This document shows, piece by piece, positions 24,801 through 39,800 of a stretch of DNA of 64,000 bases. The translations under genes and the position numbers were made by a program. This DNA comes from Omphiscola glabra (taxonomy: Eukaryota; Mollusca; Gastropoda; Lymnaeidae): NCBI GenBank assembly GCA_964017045.1, contig OZ024795.1, positions 49,958,850 through 50,022,849 on the forward strand, in the 5' to 3' direction. The notes beneath the pieces were generated by a model. That model was not told the origin of the DNA, did not search any database, and saw only the letters and a program-made list of their open reading frames with translations. Every line of letters starts with the position of its first letter. The first letter of the stretch is position 1.

Positions 24801-27800
24801 ACAAGTCATCAGAGAGTTATTGATAGAAACAAGTCATCAGAGAGTTATTGATAGAAACAAGTCATCAGAGAGTTATTGATAGAAACAAGTCATCAGAGAG
24901 TTATTGATAGAAACAAGTCATCAGAGAGTTATTGATAGAAACAAGTCATCAGAGAGTTATTGATAGAAACAAGTCATCAGAGAGTTATTGATAGAAACAA
25001 GTCATCAGAGAGTTATTGATAGAAACAAGTCATCAGAGAGTTATTGATAGAAACAAGTCATCAGAGAGTTATTGATAGAAACAAGTCATCAGAGAGTTAT
25101 TGATAGAAACAAGTCATCAGAGAGTTATTGATAGAAACAAGTCATCAGAGAGTTATTGATAGAAACAAGTCATCAGAGAGTTATTGATAGAAACAAGTCA
25201 TCAGAGAGTTATTGATAGAAACAAGTCATCAGAGAGTTATTGATAGAAACAAGTCATCAGAGAGTTATTGATAGAAACAAGTCATCAGAGAGTTATTGAT
25301 AGAAACAAGTCATCAGAGAGTTATTGATAGAAACAAGTCATCAGAGAGTTATTGATAGAAACAAGTCATCAGAGAGTTATTGATAGAAACAAGTCATCAG
25401 AGAGTTATTGATAGAAACAAGTCATCAGAGAGTTATTGATAGAAACAAGTCATCAGAGAGTTATTGATAGAAACAAGTCATCAGAGAGTTATTGATAGAA
25501 ACAAGTCATCAGAGAGTTATTGATAGAAACAAGTCATCAGAGAGTTATTGATAGAAACAAGTCATCAGAGAGTTATTGATAGAAACAAGTCATCAGAGAG
25601 TTATTGATAGAAACAAGTCATCAGAGAGTTATTGATAGAAACAAGTCATCAGAGAGTTATTGATAGAAACAAGTCATCAGAGAGTTATTGATAGAAACAA
25701 GTCATCAGAGAGTTATTGATAGAAACAAGTCATCAGAGAGTTATTGATAGAAACAAGTCATCAGAGAGTTATTGATAGAAACAAGTCATCAGAGAGTTAT
25801 TGATAGAAACAAGTCATCAGAGAGTTATTGATAGAAACAAGTCATCAGAGAGTTATTGATAGAAACAAGTCATCAGAGAGTTATTGATAGAAACAAGTCA
25901 TCAGAGAGTTATTGATAGAAACAAGTCATCAGAGAGTTATTGATAGAAACAAGTCATCAGAGAGTTATTGATAGAAACAAGTCATCAGAGAGTTATTGAT
26001 AGAAACAAGTCATCAGAGAGTTATTGATAGAAACAAGTCATCAGAGAGTTATTGATAGAAACAAGTCATCAGAGAGTTATTGATAGAAACAAGTCATCAG
26101 AGAGTTATTGATAGAAACAAGTCATCAGAGAGTTATTGATAGAAACAAGTCATCAGAGAGTTATTGATAGAAACAAGTCATCAGAGAGTTATTGATAGAA
26201 ACAAGTCATCAGAGAGTTATTGATAGAAACAAGTCATCAGAGAGTTATTGATAGAAACAAGTCATCAGAGAGTTATTGATAGAAACAAGTCATCAGAGAG
26301 TTATTGATAGAAACAAGTCATCAGAGAGTTATTGATAGAAACAAGTCATCAGAGAGTTATTGATAGAAACAAGTCATCAGAGAGTTATTGATAGAAACAA
26401 GTCATCAGAGAGTTATTGATAGAAACAAGTCATCAGAGAGTTATTGATAGAAACAAGTCATCAGAGAGTTATTGATAGAAACAAGTCATCAGAGAGTTAT
26501 TGATAGAAACAAGTCATCAGAGAGTTATTGATAGAAACAAGTCATCAGAGAGTTATTGATAGAAACAAGTCATCAGAGAGTTATTGATAGAAACAAGTCA
26601 TCAGAGAGTTATTGATAGAAACAAGTCATCAGAGAGTTATTGATAGAAACAAGTCATCAGAGAGTTATTGATAGAAACAAGTCATCAGAGAGTTATTGAT
26701 AGAAACAAGTCATCAGAGAGTTATTGATAGAAACAAGTCATCAGAGAGTTATTGATAGAAACAAGTCATCAGAGAGTTATTGATAGAAACAAGTCATCAG
26801 AGAGTTATTGATAGAAACAAGTCATCAGAGAGTTATTGATAGAAACAAGTCATCAGAGAGTTATTGATAGAAACAAGTCATCAGAGAGTTATTGATAGAA
26901 ACAAGTCATCAGAGAGTTATTGATAGAAACAAGTCATCAGAGAGTTATTGATAGAAACAAGTCATCAGAGAGTTATTGATAGAAACAAGTCATCAGAGAG
27001 TTATTGATAGAAACAAGTCATCAGAGAGTTATTGATAGAAACAAGTCATCAGAGAGTTATTGATAGAAACAAGTCATCAGAGAGTTATTGATAGAAACAA
27101 GTCATCAGAGAGTTATTGATAGAAACAAGTCATCAGAGAGTTATTGATAGAAACAAGTCATCAGAGAGTTATTGATAGAAACAAGTCATCAGAGAGTTAT
27201 TGATAGAAACAAGTCATCAGAGAGTTATTGATAGAAACAAGTCATCAGAGAGTTATTGATAGAAACAAGTCATCAGAGAGTTATTGATAGAAACAAGTCA
27301 TCAGAGAGTTATTGATAGAAACAAGTCATCAGAGAGTTATTGATAGAAACAAGTCATCAGAGAGTTATTGATAGAAACAAGTCATCAGAGAGTTATTGAT
27401 AGAAACAAGTCATCAGAGAGTTATTGATAGAAACAAGTCATCAGAGAGTTATTGATAGAAACAAGTCATCAGAGAGTTATTGATAGAAACAAGTCATCAG
27501 AGAGTTATTGATAGAAACAAGTCATCAGAGAGTTATTGATAGAAACAAGTCATCAGAGAGTTATTGATAGAAACAAGTCATCAGAGAGTTATTGATAGAA
27601 ACAAGTCATCAGAGAGTTATTGATAGAAACAAGTCATCAGAGAGTTATTGATAGAAACAAGTCATCAGAGAGTTATTGATAGAAACAAGTCATCAGAGAG
27701 TTATTGATAGAAACAAGTCATCAGAGAGTTATTGATAGAAACAAGTCATCAGAGAGTTATTGATAGAAACAAGTCATCAGAGAGTTATTGATAGAAACAA

Positions 27801-30800
27801 GTCATCAGAGAGTTATTGATAGAAACAAGTCATCAGAGAGTTATTGATAGAAACAAGTCATCAGAGAGTTATTGATAGAAACAAGTCATCAGAGAGTTAT
27901 TGATAGAAACAAGTCATCAGAGAGTTATTGATAGAAACAAGTCATCAGAGAGTTATTGATAGAAACAAGTCATCAGAGAGTTATTGATAGAAACAAGTCA
28001 TCAGAGAGTTATTGATAGAAACAAGTCATCAGAAAGTTATTGATAAAAACAAGTCATCAGAGAGTTATTGATAGAAACAAGTCATCAGAGAGTCATTCAT
28101 TTCAAGTTGATTAAACCAAAAGACAAGTCAGAGAAGAACAAATTGTCCACATTTAATATTCATTGAATAACCTGCTATTTACTGACCAGTGCAGATTTTA
28201 TTCTTGATGTCCCTCATGAGTGGTCCCATCCCTGGCTCAACACAGCTGTATGGATTACCCAGCATTCTTCCCTGCAGGAAGTCTTCTTGTTGAGGGTCTT
28301 TCTCCAGGATAAGAAAGAATTCGGCCACATCATTTTCCTCCTGGATAAGATAATATGGTTATTTCAATTATATTCATCATAAAATATGGTTATTTCAATT
28401 ATATTCATCATAAAATATGGTTATTTCAATTATATTCATCATAAAATATGGTTATTTCAATTATATTCATCATAAAATATGGTTATTTCAATTATATGCA
28501 TCATAAAATATGGTTATTTTAATTATGTTCATCATAAAATATGGTTATTTCAATTATATGCATCATAAAATATGGTTATTTCAATTATATTAATCATAAA
28601 ATATTCATCATAAAATATGGTTATTTCAATTACATTCTTCATAAAATATGTTTTTTTCAATTCTATTCATCATAAAATATGGTTATTTTAATTATATTCA
28701 TTAATAAATATGATTATTTTAATTATATTCATTAATAAATATGATTATTTTAATTATATTCATTATAAAATATGATTATTTTAATTATGTTCATTATAAA
28801 ATATGATTATTTTAATTATATTCATTATAAAATATGATTATTTTAATTACATTCATTATAAAATTGTTAGTTGCATCAAAAAAAGTATTTAATTAATTGA
28901 ACAAAAAAACCAAAGACTTCCAAAATAAGGACTCATTGTAACTTTGCACTAAATTTAATGATTGTTGATAAGCTTTGAAAGATGTCTTCTTGTTGAGATG
29001 ACCATCTTAGAAGGCCTCCATACTTACAGGGTAAATGATGCTACACAGCCTCTCAAATATAAACACAGGAGATCTGTTGTCATCAAGTGGATACTTCTTG
29101 ACAGTCTGTACACAGACAGACATAAACTCTTTGGTCTCAGACTCTGTGCCTGGAGATAAAGATAATTGGTTTGACAGGATCACTTTTAAAAATATAGGGG
29201 ACAGTAATAAATAAATCTGAGGCAAGGACATTGTGAGAGGACAATGTCTGCAGGAAGACAGTTGATGTGTACATTTCAACACATGGTTATAAACGATGGC
29301 CAGATAAAAAGGAGCAAATGATATTCAATAAACAGAAAGAGTCTGCTAGGTCATGCTACTATCATACATAAAATGTAAGAAAAAGTCGAGCCAGGCACGC
29401 ACTGCTGTGACTGTCATCTACCTGTGGTGAGCTCCTCCAACATCTGCAGAAGTTTCTCCTGTGTGGCATCAATGAGCTTGGTCCTCTGTACCACCAGTTT
29501 CCTGAGAGACAGGTAGCCATTCAGGACGTAGCCCACCAGTCGATTCTTGTAGTGTTGTTTCAGTTTCTCTTGTTCAATGAACAGGGCCAGTAACTCTGGG
29601 AAAAACAAAATGGCAGAGTCATTTCACCAACGATGCAAAGCCACACAGTTTTGCGTAACTTACACTCCCGGCATCTTTTCTTATTCTAATGTACTGTAGT
29701 GGCAACATAATGGTAGTGGCAATTTATTTTCATTGGCAATTTATTTTCATATTTTCTTATTCTAATGTACTGTAGTGGCAATTTATTTTCATATTTTCTC
29801 ATTCTAATGTACTGTAGTGGCAACATAATGGTAGTGGCAATTTATTTTCATTGGCAATTTATTTTCATATTTTCTTATTCTAATGTACTGTAGTGGCAAT
29901 TTATTTTCATATTTTCTTATTCTAATGTACTGTAGCGGCAACATAATGGTAGTGGCAATTTATTTTCAATGGTAAATTAAAATCAAAAGTAGAGTGAAAG
30001 AAATAGAAATTATAAAACCACCACTCCTGGCTACGTCACTGGCCTTTTAAACAGATTTGACATCCCCACTCTCAAGGACAGACGAGAAAAGATCCGCCTA
30101 ACATTCTTATATAAAATGGCCATGGGGCTAATTCCGGCCATCCCAGCAAACAATTATCTCACCCCACAGAAGCCAGGCCGATTAATTAGAGCCAAACAGT
30201 CACTTAACACTGACTTAACATCTGACAACCCCATGAGAAATTACACCCGAAACAATAACAAATGCTTCACTGTGCCTCGGAGTAACACAGTGCAACATAA
30301 GCAGTCATTCTTTCCACGCACCATAATTGCTTGGAACAACCTGGACAATACCGCCGTGAACTCGACAACGATCGAAAGCTTCAAGGCCGCCCTGGCATCT
30401 GCTAGGAGCCATTAGATTGGCAACATCGCTTCCCCAACCGTTGCCCATATGCCAGTATATGGATGCAGCAACGTACCGAACCAGAACCAGAATTAATCGC
30501 CAGTCATACCTGCCTTATTTATGGCGTACATGGTAACTACCAGACAATAAGAGATCTCCCTCACCTGTAAGAGATTTGAGAGCAAAACCTTGAGCTAGGT
30601 CAGAACTTAGAGTTGCTTCTTCCAGATATTGCAGATGTTCAACTTCCTGAAGAAATGTTAACAAAAACATGGATGACTTTGTTAATGTATTCATTTTGAA
30701 GAATAAATAACTACAAGTTAGGTTTGATCCTAAGCAACCAAGATATGAATTAATACAAGGCAGACACTGAGGCATTATGTCAACTTACATTAATTATGCA

Positions 30801-33800
30801 CTCCTGTATTTTTTCTAGATCATTATCTATCTTAAAATGTACCGTCTCTAATGTCAGAACAGTGTTGATGCATGGACAAGCTGACCTACCCTAGAGATGA
30901 GATCTGCCAGGTGCATCATGACCCCTTTGATGGCCAGGTAAAACTTCCATTTGTCCTGGTTGATCAGACGTTTGTACAAGCCCAGAAACTCTGTGGCACA
31001 TTCTCCACTACGACCCACGTCATCCAGACAACTAGGGACACACAATTGATAAGCTAGTGGGCATCCATAACAAAATACTTGATCCACTAATGGACAGAAT
31101 ATATTCTTAGACCTCTGGATATAACCAGGTTATTAAACCTTGACCCCAATATGACAGCATGATGGTGAGTCATGTGAGGGAGTCATATGTGAGGGAGTCA
31201 TGTGTGGGGGAGTCATGTGTGGGGAATCATGTGTAAGGGAATCATGTGTAGGGGAATCATGTGTGGGGAGTCATGTGTGTGGGGAGTCATGTGTAGGGGA
31301 ATCATGTGTAGGGGAATCATGTGTGGGGGAATCATGTGGGGGGAATCATGTGTGGGGGAAATCATGTGTGGGGAGCTATGTATGGGGAGTCATGTGTGGG
31401 GGAGTCATGTGTGGGGAGTCATGTGTGGGGAATCATGTGTGGGGAGTCATGTGTGGGGAGTCATGTGTGGGGAGTCATGTGTAGGGAGTCATGTGTTGGG
31501 GAGTCATGTGTGGAAGAGTCATGTGTGGGGAGTCATGTGTGGGGAGTCATGTGTAGGGAGTCATGTGTGGGGGGGTCATGTGTGGGGAAGTCATGTGTGG
31601 GGAAGTCGTGTGTGGGGAAGTCATGTGTGGGGAAGTCATGTGTGGGGGTCATGTGTTCAACACAACATGAGAATGCTATAATGAATAGAGACAAACCATC
31701 ATGCTGAGGACAACATCATCAAAGCAAATCACAGCTACTCACTTGGTCAGCATGTCAATGACCTCTTTGCGTCTGCTGAACACCTGGGAAATGGCCTCGA
31801 TCACACTGCAGGCGGTCTGCCTGGCTGACCTTGAACTTGGGGAGAACATGGCTTGCTGAAAATGTAGCATTTTGAAAGACCTGGTTCTTCAGATGCACTA
31901 ATTAAGTTTACCTAGCTTGCATTAGTCACACTAAGTCAGTGGTTCTCAACCTTCCTAACGCCGCGACCCTTTCGTTCAGTTCCTCATGTTGTGGCGACCC
32001 CCAGCCACATAATTATTTTCGTCGTTACTTTATAACTGTAGAGTATATGTTTTTTCAGATGGTCTTAGGCGACCCCCGAGAAAGGGTCGCGCGACCCCCA
32101 AAGGGGTCGCGACCCACAGGTTGAGAACCGCTGCATTAAGTCATTGCAACAGAGTACACAATACACTTAACCTACAGTTATAATATATATATACACGTCT
32201 CAAATTCTAACGAAATGTTTCATTTGAAGAGAGGTTAGCCCGCCATTTTAGATATTGAAAGAGCTTCATCAATTCAGCTTCAATAGATAGGATTATACAA
32301 AATGCCACTTCAACAATGGTTGGGAAACCCTGGAGTAGACAGATATCAGTACTAGATGAAAGTTGAAAGAGCATGTGTGAGAGTTAAGAGCCTGACCTGC
32401 AGCCATGTTGTCTGTGTGAGTTTCAGGGTGACAGCCGGCACCTTCCACATGTGTTGTTTCCATTTGGCGGCATATTTCTCCATCAAGTAATCAGCTCTGG
32501 TGTTGGACTCCCCACCGTTGGACACCTCGGCAAGGAAAACTGAGAATGGACAAATAGATGTGGGTCCATTCAGAGCAAGTGCCGTGTCTGGCAAAAACTG
32601 AACACAAAGATACCCCGAAACAAATGTTTGTGCGATGCTGTTACTTTTACTTCAAGAAATTAATGAAACTGTGCTCTAAGGTGCAAATATATACTTCAAT
32701 TACCTGGTTTAGGTAAGCGTCTTTTCCAGTTTTGGTATGAATACCTGGGGTCACCTGCCAGCCATTTCCTGACATCCATGTGAAACTTGGCTGGCATGGA
32801 GTCTGCTGTGGCCTTCTCTCCTTCCTAGGTAAAGATTTATAGTAAAAAGTATATTGGTTATCACATTGGTATCACATTGGGAATCCAAAGTCCCATATAT
32901 TTAAACAAGACTCTAACATAACATACATCTAGTTACTGTAAAAACTACAAGTCCACATCTTTCATTGAATCTAACATAACATACAACTAGTTACTGTCAA
33001 AACTACAAGTCTACATCTTTCATTGAATCTAACATAACATACAACTAGTTACTGTAAAAACTACAAGTCTACATCTTTCATTGAATCTAACATAACATAC
33101 AACTAGTTACTGTAAAAACTACAAGTCCACATCTTTCAGAGGCATTAAACGGAGATTAGAGCTGACCTTTTTCTTTCCATTGATAAAGCTGACCAGGTCG
33201 TGCTTGACCAAGCCTTGTAAGATCCTAAGACATGGCAGTGTGATAGACTCCATGATGACAGGGCTGCGCATCTGCATTCCCATCAGGAACAGTCGCATCA
33301 CTGAAAAATGAGATATGCTTATTAATTCAACAATGAAAACAGAGATATTAATTATTTCAAATGGCTACAGCTACTTGAAAACATGCACTCTTTTTTAGAC
33401 ACCTCCTCATTGCTATTAATTTCTTCTTATGATGGACATGATTTTAATGAAATCTTTATACGACATATAAAAAACATCATCTGAAACAGCCTCACCACAA
33501 CGTGTTCTCTGCTCCCAGCATGAATCATCTTGATGCAGTGATGTTGCCAACAGCATAATCTCATGTCTCACGGATGAGCCCTGACACAAAATACTTGATA
33601 TTAGCATAGAGAAATAAAATGACCCCAAAGCCTGCTTAGAACTAGAGTCATGGAAATACGTTTTATAGCAAAGGCACTTTTAGATTGAATTAGTTTTATG
33701 TTGACAAAACTGCAGACTTGGTGCCCTCCAGTCCATTTAGATAGCCATGGGTCCAAACACAGACCTGTTTACTCTTACGATTTTGGCGTACAAATTATGA

Positions 33801-36800
33801 TTTTGAGGTGTATACATTATATATGCGGTATGTTTTTTTTTACTATTATGATAAGGTATTGAATGATTTTGTGATGATATTGTTCGATTTTAAGAGTTTG
33901 AGGGTAAACAGGTCTGTATACATGCACCTGAAGCTGAATGTCAGGCAATACCAGACTTAATAAAACTATAACATATTCCCTAATTAGATCTCCCACAGAG
34001 ATTCACCTCCTGTCATAATTTATCATTATTATTTCACGGACATGTCCAAATTGTGACCTTTTCCTAAATTTAGCAACATAATTTTTCACTTTCACTTTAA
34101 AAGGGTGAGGACAACAGTCCTACAGTAAAAAAATGCATTCTCATTAATCACAAAGAAATCAATAGTTAATCTCATGGTTAAGTTTAGTAGACAACAGACT
34201 GAAGTGCTCACCAGATCTGGATTGGACTGGTGACCTTTGATGGCCGCCGTGATGCGGGTCATAATCAGGTTGTTCATTTCTTCAGTTCCCCTGCGATTAT
34301 CTCGTGTCAGAAGGCACAGCAAAGTGCGAACCTCTGTCCTGACAGACAGAGCTCCATGTCGCAAGTTGTAGTCAATCAACTGCTTGATCATGCCCTGGAG
34401 TCACAAAGAGAAAGACCCAATATTGCCGACTCGTTAGCCATTAAAGAGGATTTTCAGCATTATTTCATAAAAACTGTAACCTTATTTTAACCCCACTATA
34501 AAAAATTAAACAGTTGAGGCTAAGAAAAGTCTGACTGGCATGACTTACCTGACTGCAAAGTGTCTGCCTCATTTCAGAATTGGTGACAAGGGCTCTCAAG
34601 AGTGTAATACAATGTTCAACAGCAGCGCTGGCACAGCCAAAGCAATTGCTGGACTTTAGGCTGGATTCAGGGGAGAAACAAAAGCATTAAAACTGCCAGT
34701 CCAAATGATTCCTATAACATACAACACAAGCATAACAGAAGGGGACCAAATAAAGTACCAAAGTTGCACATGACTTCATTTCCAAGTCTTGATTCTAGCC
34801 CTTCTACATCAAGTCTAAGACTTCTAGCCTGCCAACATCAGTATAAGACCAACTAAACAAGAATAAGATTGAGTTCATTTCCAAGTCTTGATTCTAGCCC
34901 TTCTACATCAAGTCTAAGACTTCTAGCCTGCCAACATCAGTATAAGACCAACTAAACAAGAATAAGATTGAGTTCATTTCCAAGTCTTGATTCTAGCCCT
35001 TCTACATCAAGTCTAAGACTTCTAGCCTGCCAACATCAGTATAAGACCAACTAAACAAGAATAAGATTGAGTTCATTTCCAAGTCTTGATTCTAGCCCTT
35101 CTACATCAAGTCTAAGACTTCTAGCCTGCCAACATCAGTATAAGACCAACTAAACAAGAATAAGATTGAGTTCATTTCCAAGTCTTGATTCTAGCCCTTC
35201 TACATCAAGTCTAAGACTTCTAGCCTGCCAACATCAGTATAAGACCAACTAAACAAGACTAAGATTTGACAGCTGTTTACCATTCCTTCTTCTCTTTGAT
35301 GATACAGGACTTGGAGCCTTTGCTTTCTGAATGTAGTGTCTTGGGTTTGGCTCCCAGTGGCACCGGCACCTGGCCCTTGGCGGCCTCCCTCTGCTGCTGA
35401 TCATATTCCACCAGTTCTCCACGACAGGCCATCACTTTCTGTAAGTGAATTACAAAACAGCTCAAATGGTGATATTGTCAATAAATTATGTATAAAAAAG
35501 ATTTTCTTAAATTGTTAACATGCACCAATACAGCACACAAATGAGCACTTTTAGCTTAGAGAGTCCAGCACCAGATTTATATTTTTTGCTAATGTTTCAG
35601 GCCAGAAAGAATTGATGTCCTTGAAAAATGTTAAATCTTTAGTGAAATCATCCAACTGCATTTTGTTATTTTATCCCTATTACATGTATTAGGATAGTTA
35701 ACCAGTTCTATATGGTAAGTAGTAGACTGACTAGCCCCCAAGTGTTATAATCAAGTTTTTAGTTAAGTTAACCAGTTCTAAATGGTAAGTAGTAGACTGA
35801 CAAGCTATAATTGTTATAATCTAATGAAGTTCCTTGGTTTAGATAACCGGTCCATCATGTGAGGTATCCTATGAATCTACCTGAATGATCTTGCTGAGCT
35901 CATCAAATGCTGCCTTACATTCTCCACAGTATTTCTGGGCTAAGAGCTGGATGGCCTTGTTGACACTGCTGACTGGCACAGTGCCAGATGCCCCATTCAA
36001 TTCCTGGAATAAAGATATGCTCAACAGGTCAGTGCTGAAAACAGTTTAGCTCAACTCTGTGCAGTTTCATTATGAACCATGTGAGAACAAATATAAATAC
36101 AGTGCCTGTAGGTGTTCATCTAAAACTATTATTCAAAGATATTCTTGTCTTTAAATTTTCCTTACTATGTTCTTAATGTGTAGCAAGACACCTCTTTCTT
36201 GAATCAACTTGCTCTAACTGTTCAACTATCACTATGTTCTTAATGTGTAGCAAGACACATCTTTCCTGAGTCAACTAGCTCTAACTGTTCAACTATCACT
36301 ATTAAAATTGATTATATTCGTTATAAATGAAGATGTTCTATCACCGTCTATTCCACTACGTTACCGGCAACAACATCCTGACTTTTCAAAATGTTTCGTT
36401 GTTTGTACAGCGTGGTGAGTCCAGCCCTAGGTTGGGGTACTACGCTATAAAAAAACTCTTATAATAATATCTCTGGCGCTTACCTTGCCGCCGGCAGGAG
36501 GTCTATCTGAGCCGTGTTCAGCCACTTGGATCAACAAACTTTCCAGCACTGGTCGGTGGAGCTGAAGTTGTTTGTAGATGCGGTCTGCTTTCTCCAAGAG
36601 TGAGTTGATACTGGATATGGCCTGGGGAAGACAGAAGTGTAACATAAGCTATCATTGTTCATTGTATAAGCAACTACAAGGATATGATCCATGTTTTACA
36701 AATACTAATTTTTACCTTTCTTAAGGGATATCCCATGATGTAAATAATATTAAACATGTCTACCTTCCAATGAACCCAGGTATGTTACAAGAAGTACAGG

Positions 36801-39800
36801 GAATACAGAAGTACAGGGAACACAGAAGTACAGGGAATACAGAAGTACAGGGAATACAGAAGTACAGGGAATACAGAAGTACAGGGAATACAGAAGTACA
36901 GGGAATAAAGAAGTACAGGGAATAAAGAAGTACAGAGAATACATAAGTACAGCGAATACATAAGTACAGCGAATACAGAAGTACAGGGAATGCACAAGTA
37001 TAGGGAATACAGAAGTACAGGGAATACAGAAGTTTACCAAGATGAGAGGACTCCTCATATTTTTATTTGAGGGCCTTACTAAAGTTCTTCAACAAAACCA
37101 TGTACCATGATAAAATGACTGAGAAGAATCAAGTTAAAGGAAATAAAAAGTAGACTTTGATATGGAGTAGATTGCATGCAACTTCTTCTATAGTCAATTG
37201 TTGTGTACAAACCTTCTTCCTGTCTTCTTCATTCTCAATCGGATCGACAGCACAACAAGGTTTGGCTTGGAGGGTGAGGTCAAATTTGGCATACTTGCAG
37301 AATCCACAAGAGTTACACAAGAAAGGATCCTTCTCATCATAGTTGATGGATCTGAGGACAGCAACAGGGTTAGATGGTAAGATACTAGACACTTAGAGTT
37401 AAGGGAACTACTTGAGCTCTACTATTGCTCTTGTTCCTAGACACTTAGAGTTAAGGGAACTACTTGAGCTCTACTATTGCTCTTGTTCCTAGACACTTAG
37501 AGTTAAGGGAACTACTTGAGCTCTATTATTGCTCTTGTTCCTAATTGAAATGTAGAGTAGAGCACTGACATGTCTCATTCATCCTAAAAATCTCCCAGGA
37601 ATCACCTTTAAAATTGCGAACACACCACAATCTACTATCGTTAATGACCTCATTTTATGTAAACTACAAATATTGCTCAGATAAATGCCCCAGATGTCTA
37701 CAAATATTGCCCAGATAAATGACCCAGATGTCTACAAATATTGCTCTGATAAATGCCCCAGATTTCTCACCTGCACTTGTGACACTGATAAACATTCTCG
37801 CCACAGTTGCCACAGACTCCAGGTGAGGCAGGCACACTGGCGCTACAGCGAGGGCACTGCAGGGTCTCAGCCGTAGCTTGGACATTGTCATAGAAGTCTG
37901 CATACTCAATCATAAGATTACAGGCCACTATGGGAATTGGGAACTCCACCTGTAAGCAACGTTAGGTATACTATATTAACAAGCTTTTATTAAATTAGTT
38001 TCAACCGTAATGCGCTCACCTTGTCAACCCAGGGCTAGCCTTTCCCCTTAGCGCCACTAAGTCCTGAATGAGCAAAAATATTACCATTCCATTTGCAGAG
38101 TTCATGGCAAAGACATGCCAGATTACTTTAATGGCCACAGATTTGCAGAGTTCATCATGGCAAAGACATGCCAGATTACTTTAATGGCCACAGATTTGCA
38201 GAGTTCATCATGGCAAAGACATGCCAGATTACTTTAATGGCCACAGATTTGCAGAGTTCATCATGGCAAAGACATGCCAGATTACTTTAATGGCCACAGA
38301 TTTGCAGAGTTCATCATGGCAAAGACATGCCAGATTACTTTAATGGCCACAGATTTGCAGAGTTCATGGCAAAGACATGCCAGATTACTTTAATGGCCAC
38401 AGATTTGCAGAGTTCATCATGGCAAACACATGCCAGATTACTTTAATGGCCACAGATTTGCAGAGTTCATCATGGCAAAGACATGCCAGATTACTTTAAT
38501 GGCCACAGATTTGCAGAGTTCATCATGGCAAAGACATGCCAGATTACTTTAATGGCCACAGATTTGCAGAGTTCATCATGGCAAAGACATGCCAGATTAC
38601 TTTAATGGCCACAGATTTGCAGAGTTCATGGCAAAGACATGCCAGATTACTTTAATGGCCACAGATTTGCAGAGTTCATCATGGCAAAGACATGCCAGAT
38701 TACTTTAATGGCCACAGATTTGCAGAGTTCATGGCAAAGACATGCCAGATTACTTTAATGGCCACAGGTTTTAATTTGCCCAATATCCCATTACCAAAAC
38801 AAATATCCCCACAGGAACAGATCACCGCCATCAATTATGAGCAATGAAAATAAACAAGTCTGCAGACAGAATAAAACAATTCCTGTGATAAAGCAAACAC
38901 CTGGACTGCGTTTGTCTGTGGACTACAGTTACCTTGACTTCAGTCTGGCCAGATGTCAGCCTGACTTTTCTAGCCTTGTGCCACAGTCCAGGTCTGTTTC
39001 TCAGTTCCACCACAGCTTGGACTGACCGGTTGTTGTAGTAGATGTTCAAAGTTTGAACCTGGTAAGACATTGGAGTTTATAAGACAATGAAACACCTGAT
39101 GCCTACAACTGATGAAATACTGCACAGAACGTCTTCACTCATCTTCTTTCTTAAACCTGATGCCTACAGCTGATGAAATACTGCACAGAACCTCTTCACT
39201 GATCTTTTTTCTTAAATCTGATGCCTACAACTGATGAAATGCTTCACAGAACCTCTTCACTAATCTTCTTTCTTAAATCTGATGCCTACAGCTGATGAAA
39301 TACTGCACAGAACCTCTTCACTCATCTTCTTTCTTAAATGTATTTTTGTTTTTAAACTTATTGATATTGTTGGCTTGCAGATAGTAAGAGACAAGAAAAT
39401 TAACTGATACCATTTTGTCTTCAGTGAACTTAGGAACATATTGAAAATCACTAAAACCATTTTGTCTTCTGTGAACTTAGGAACATGACTGAAAAGGAGA
39501 ACCAAATAATTTCATTCCTCTTTGTGTCATTAAATGCTTAGTCAGCTAGCCACATCTATTTTTATCATAATGACAGGGGGCCAAATTATTTACCATTTTG
39601 GTCCTTTTGAGATCACTGATTCTCAGAGATATTTTAGAGATGACGTGGCTGCCCACAAGTTTAACAATCTGTGTGGTGGTGGTAAACTTGGAGTCTACTT
39701 TCACAGCTGACAGTTTCAGTGTCTGTGGATCAAACAACAATTACAGTTTTTCTGTCTTCATCATTTGAGTAACATTAAAGGCGTCGCACACACAGAGGCA

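Noticed and set aside
22386..28098. CRISPR array
   Set aside because: Units are contiguous 28-mers with no variable spacers; eukaryotic intron context.
31200..31707. Gly/Cys/Val-rich open frames resembling structural proteins
   Set aside because: They come from the 14-15-bp GGGGAGTCATGTGT satellite in three frames at once.
33760..33916. Target duplication at MITE copy 1
   Set aside because: Flanks (CCAAACA and TATACAT) do not match convincingly; probably eroded.
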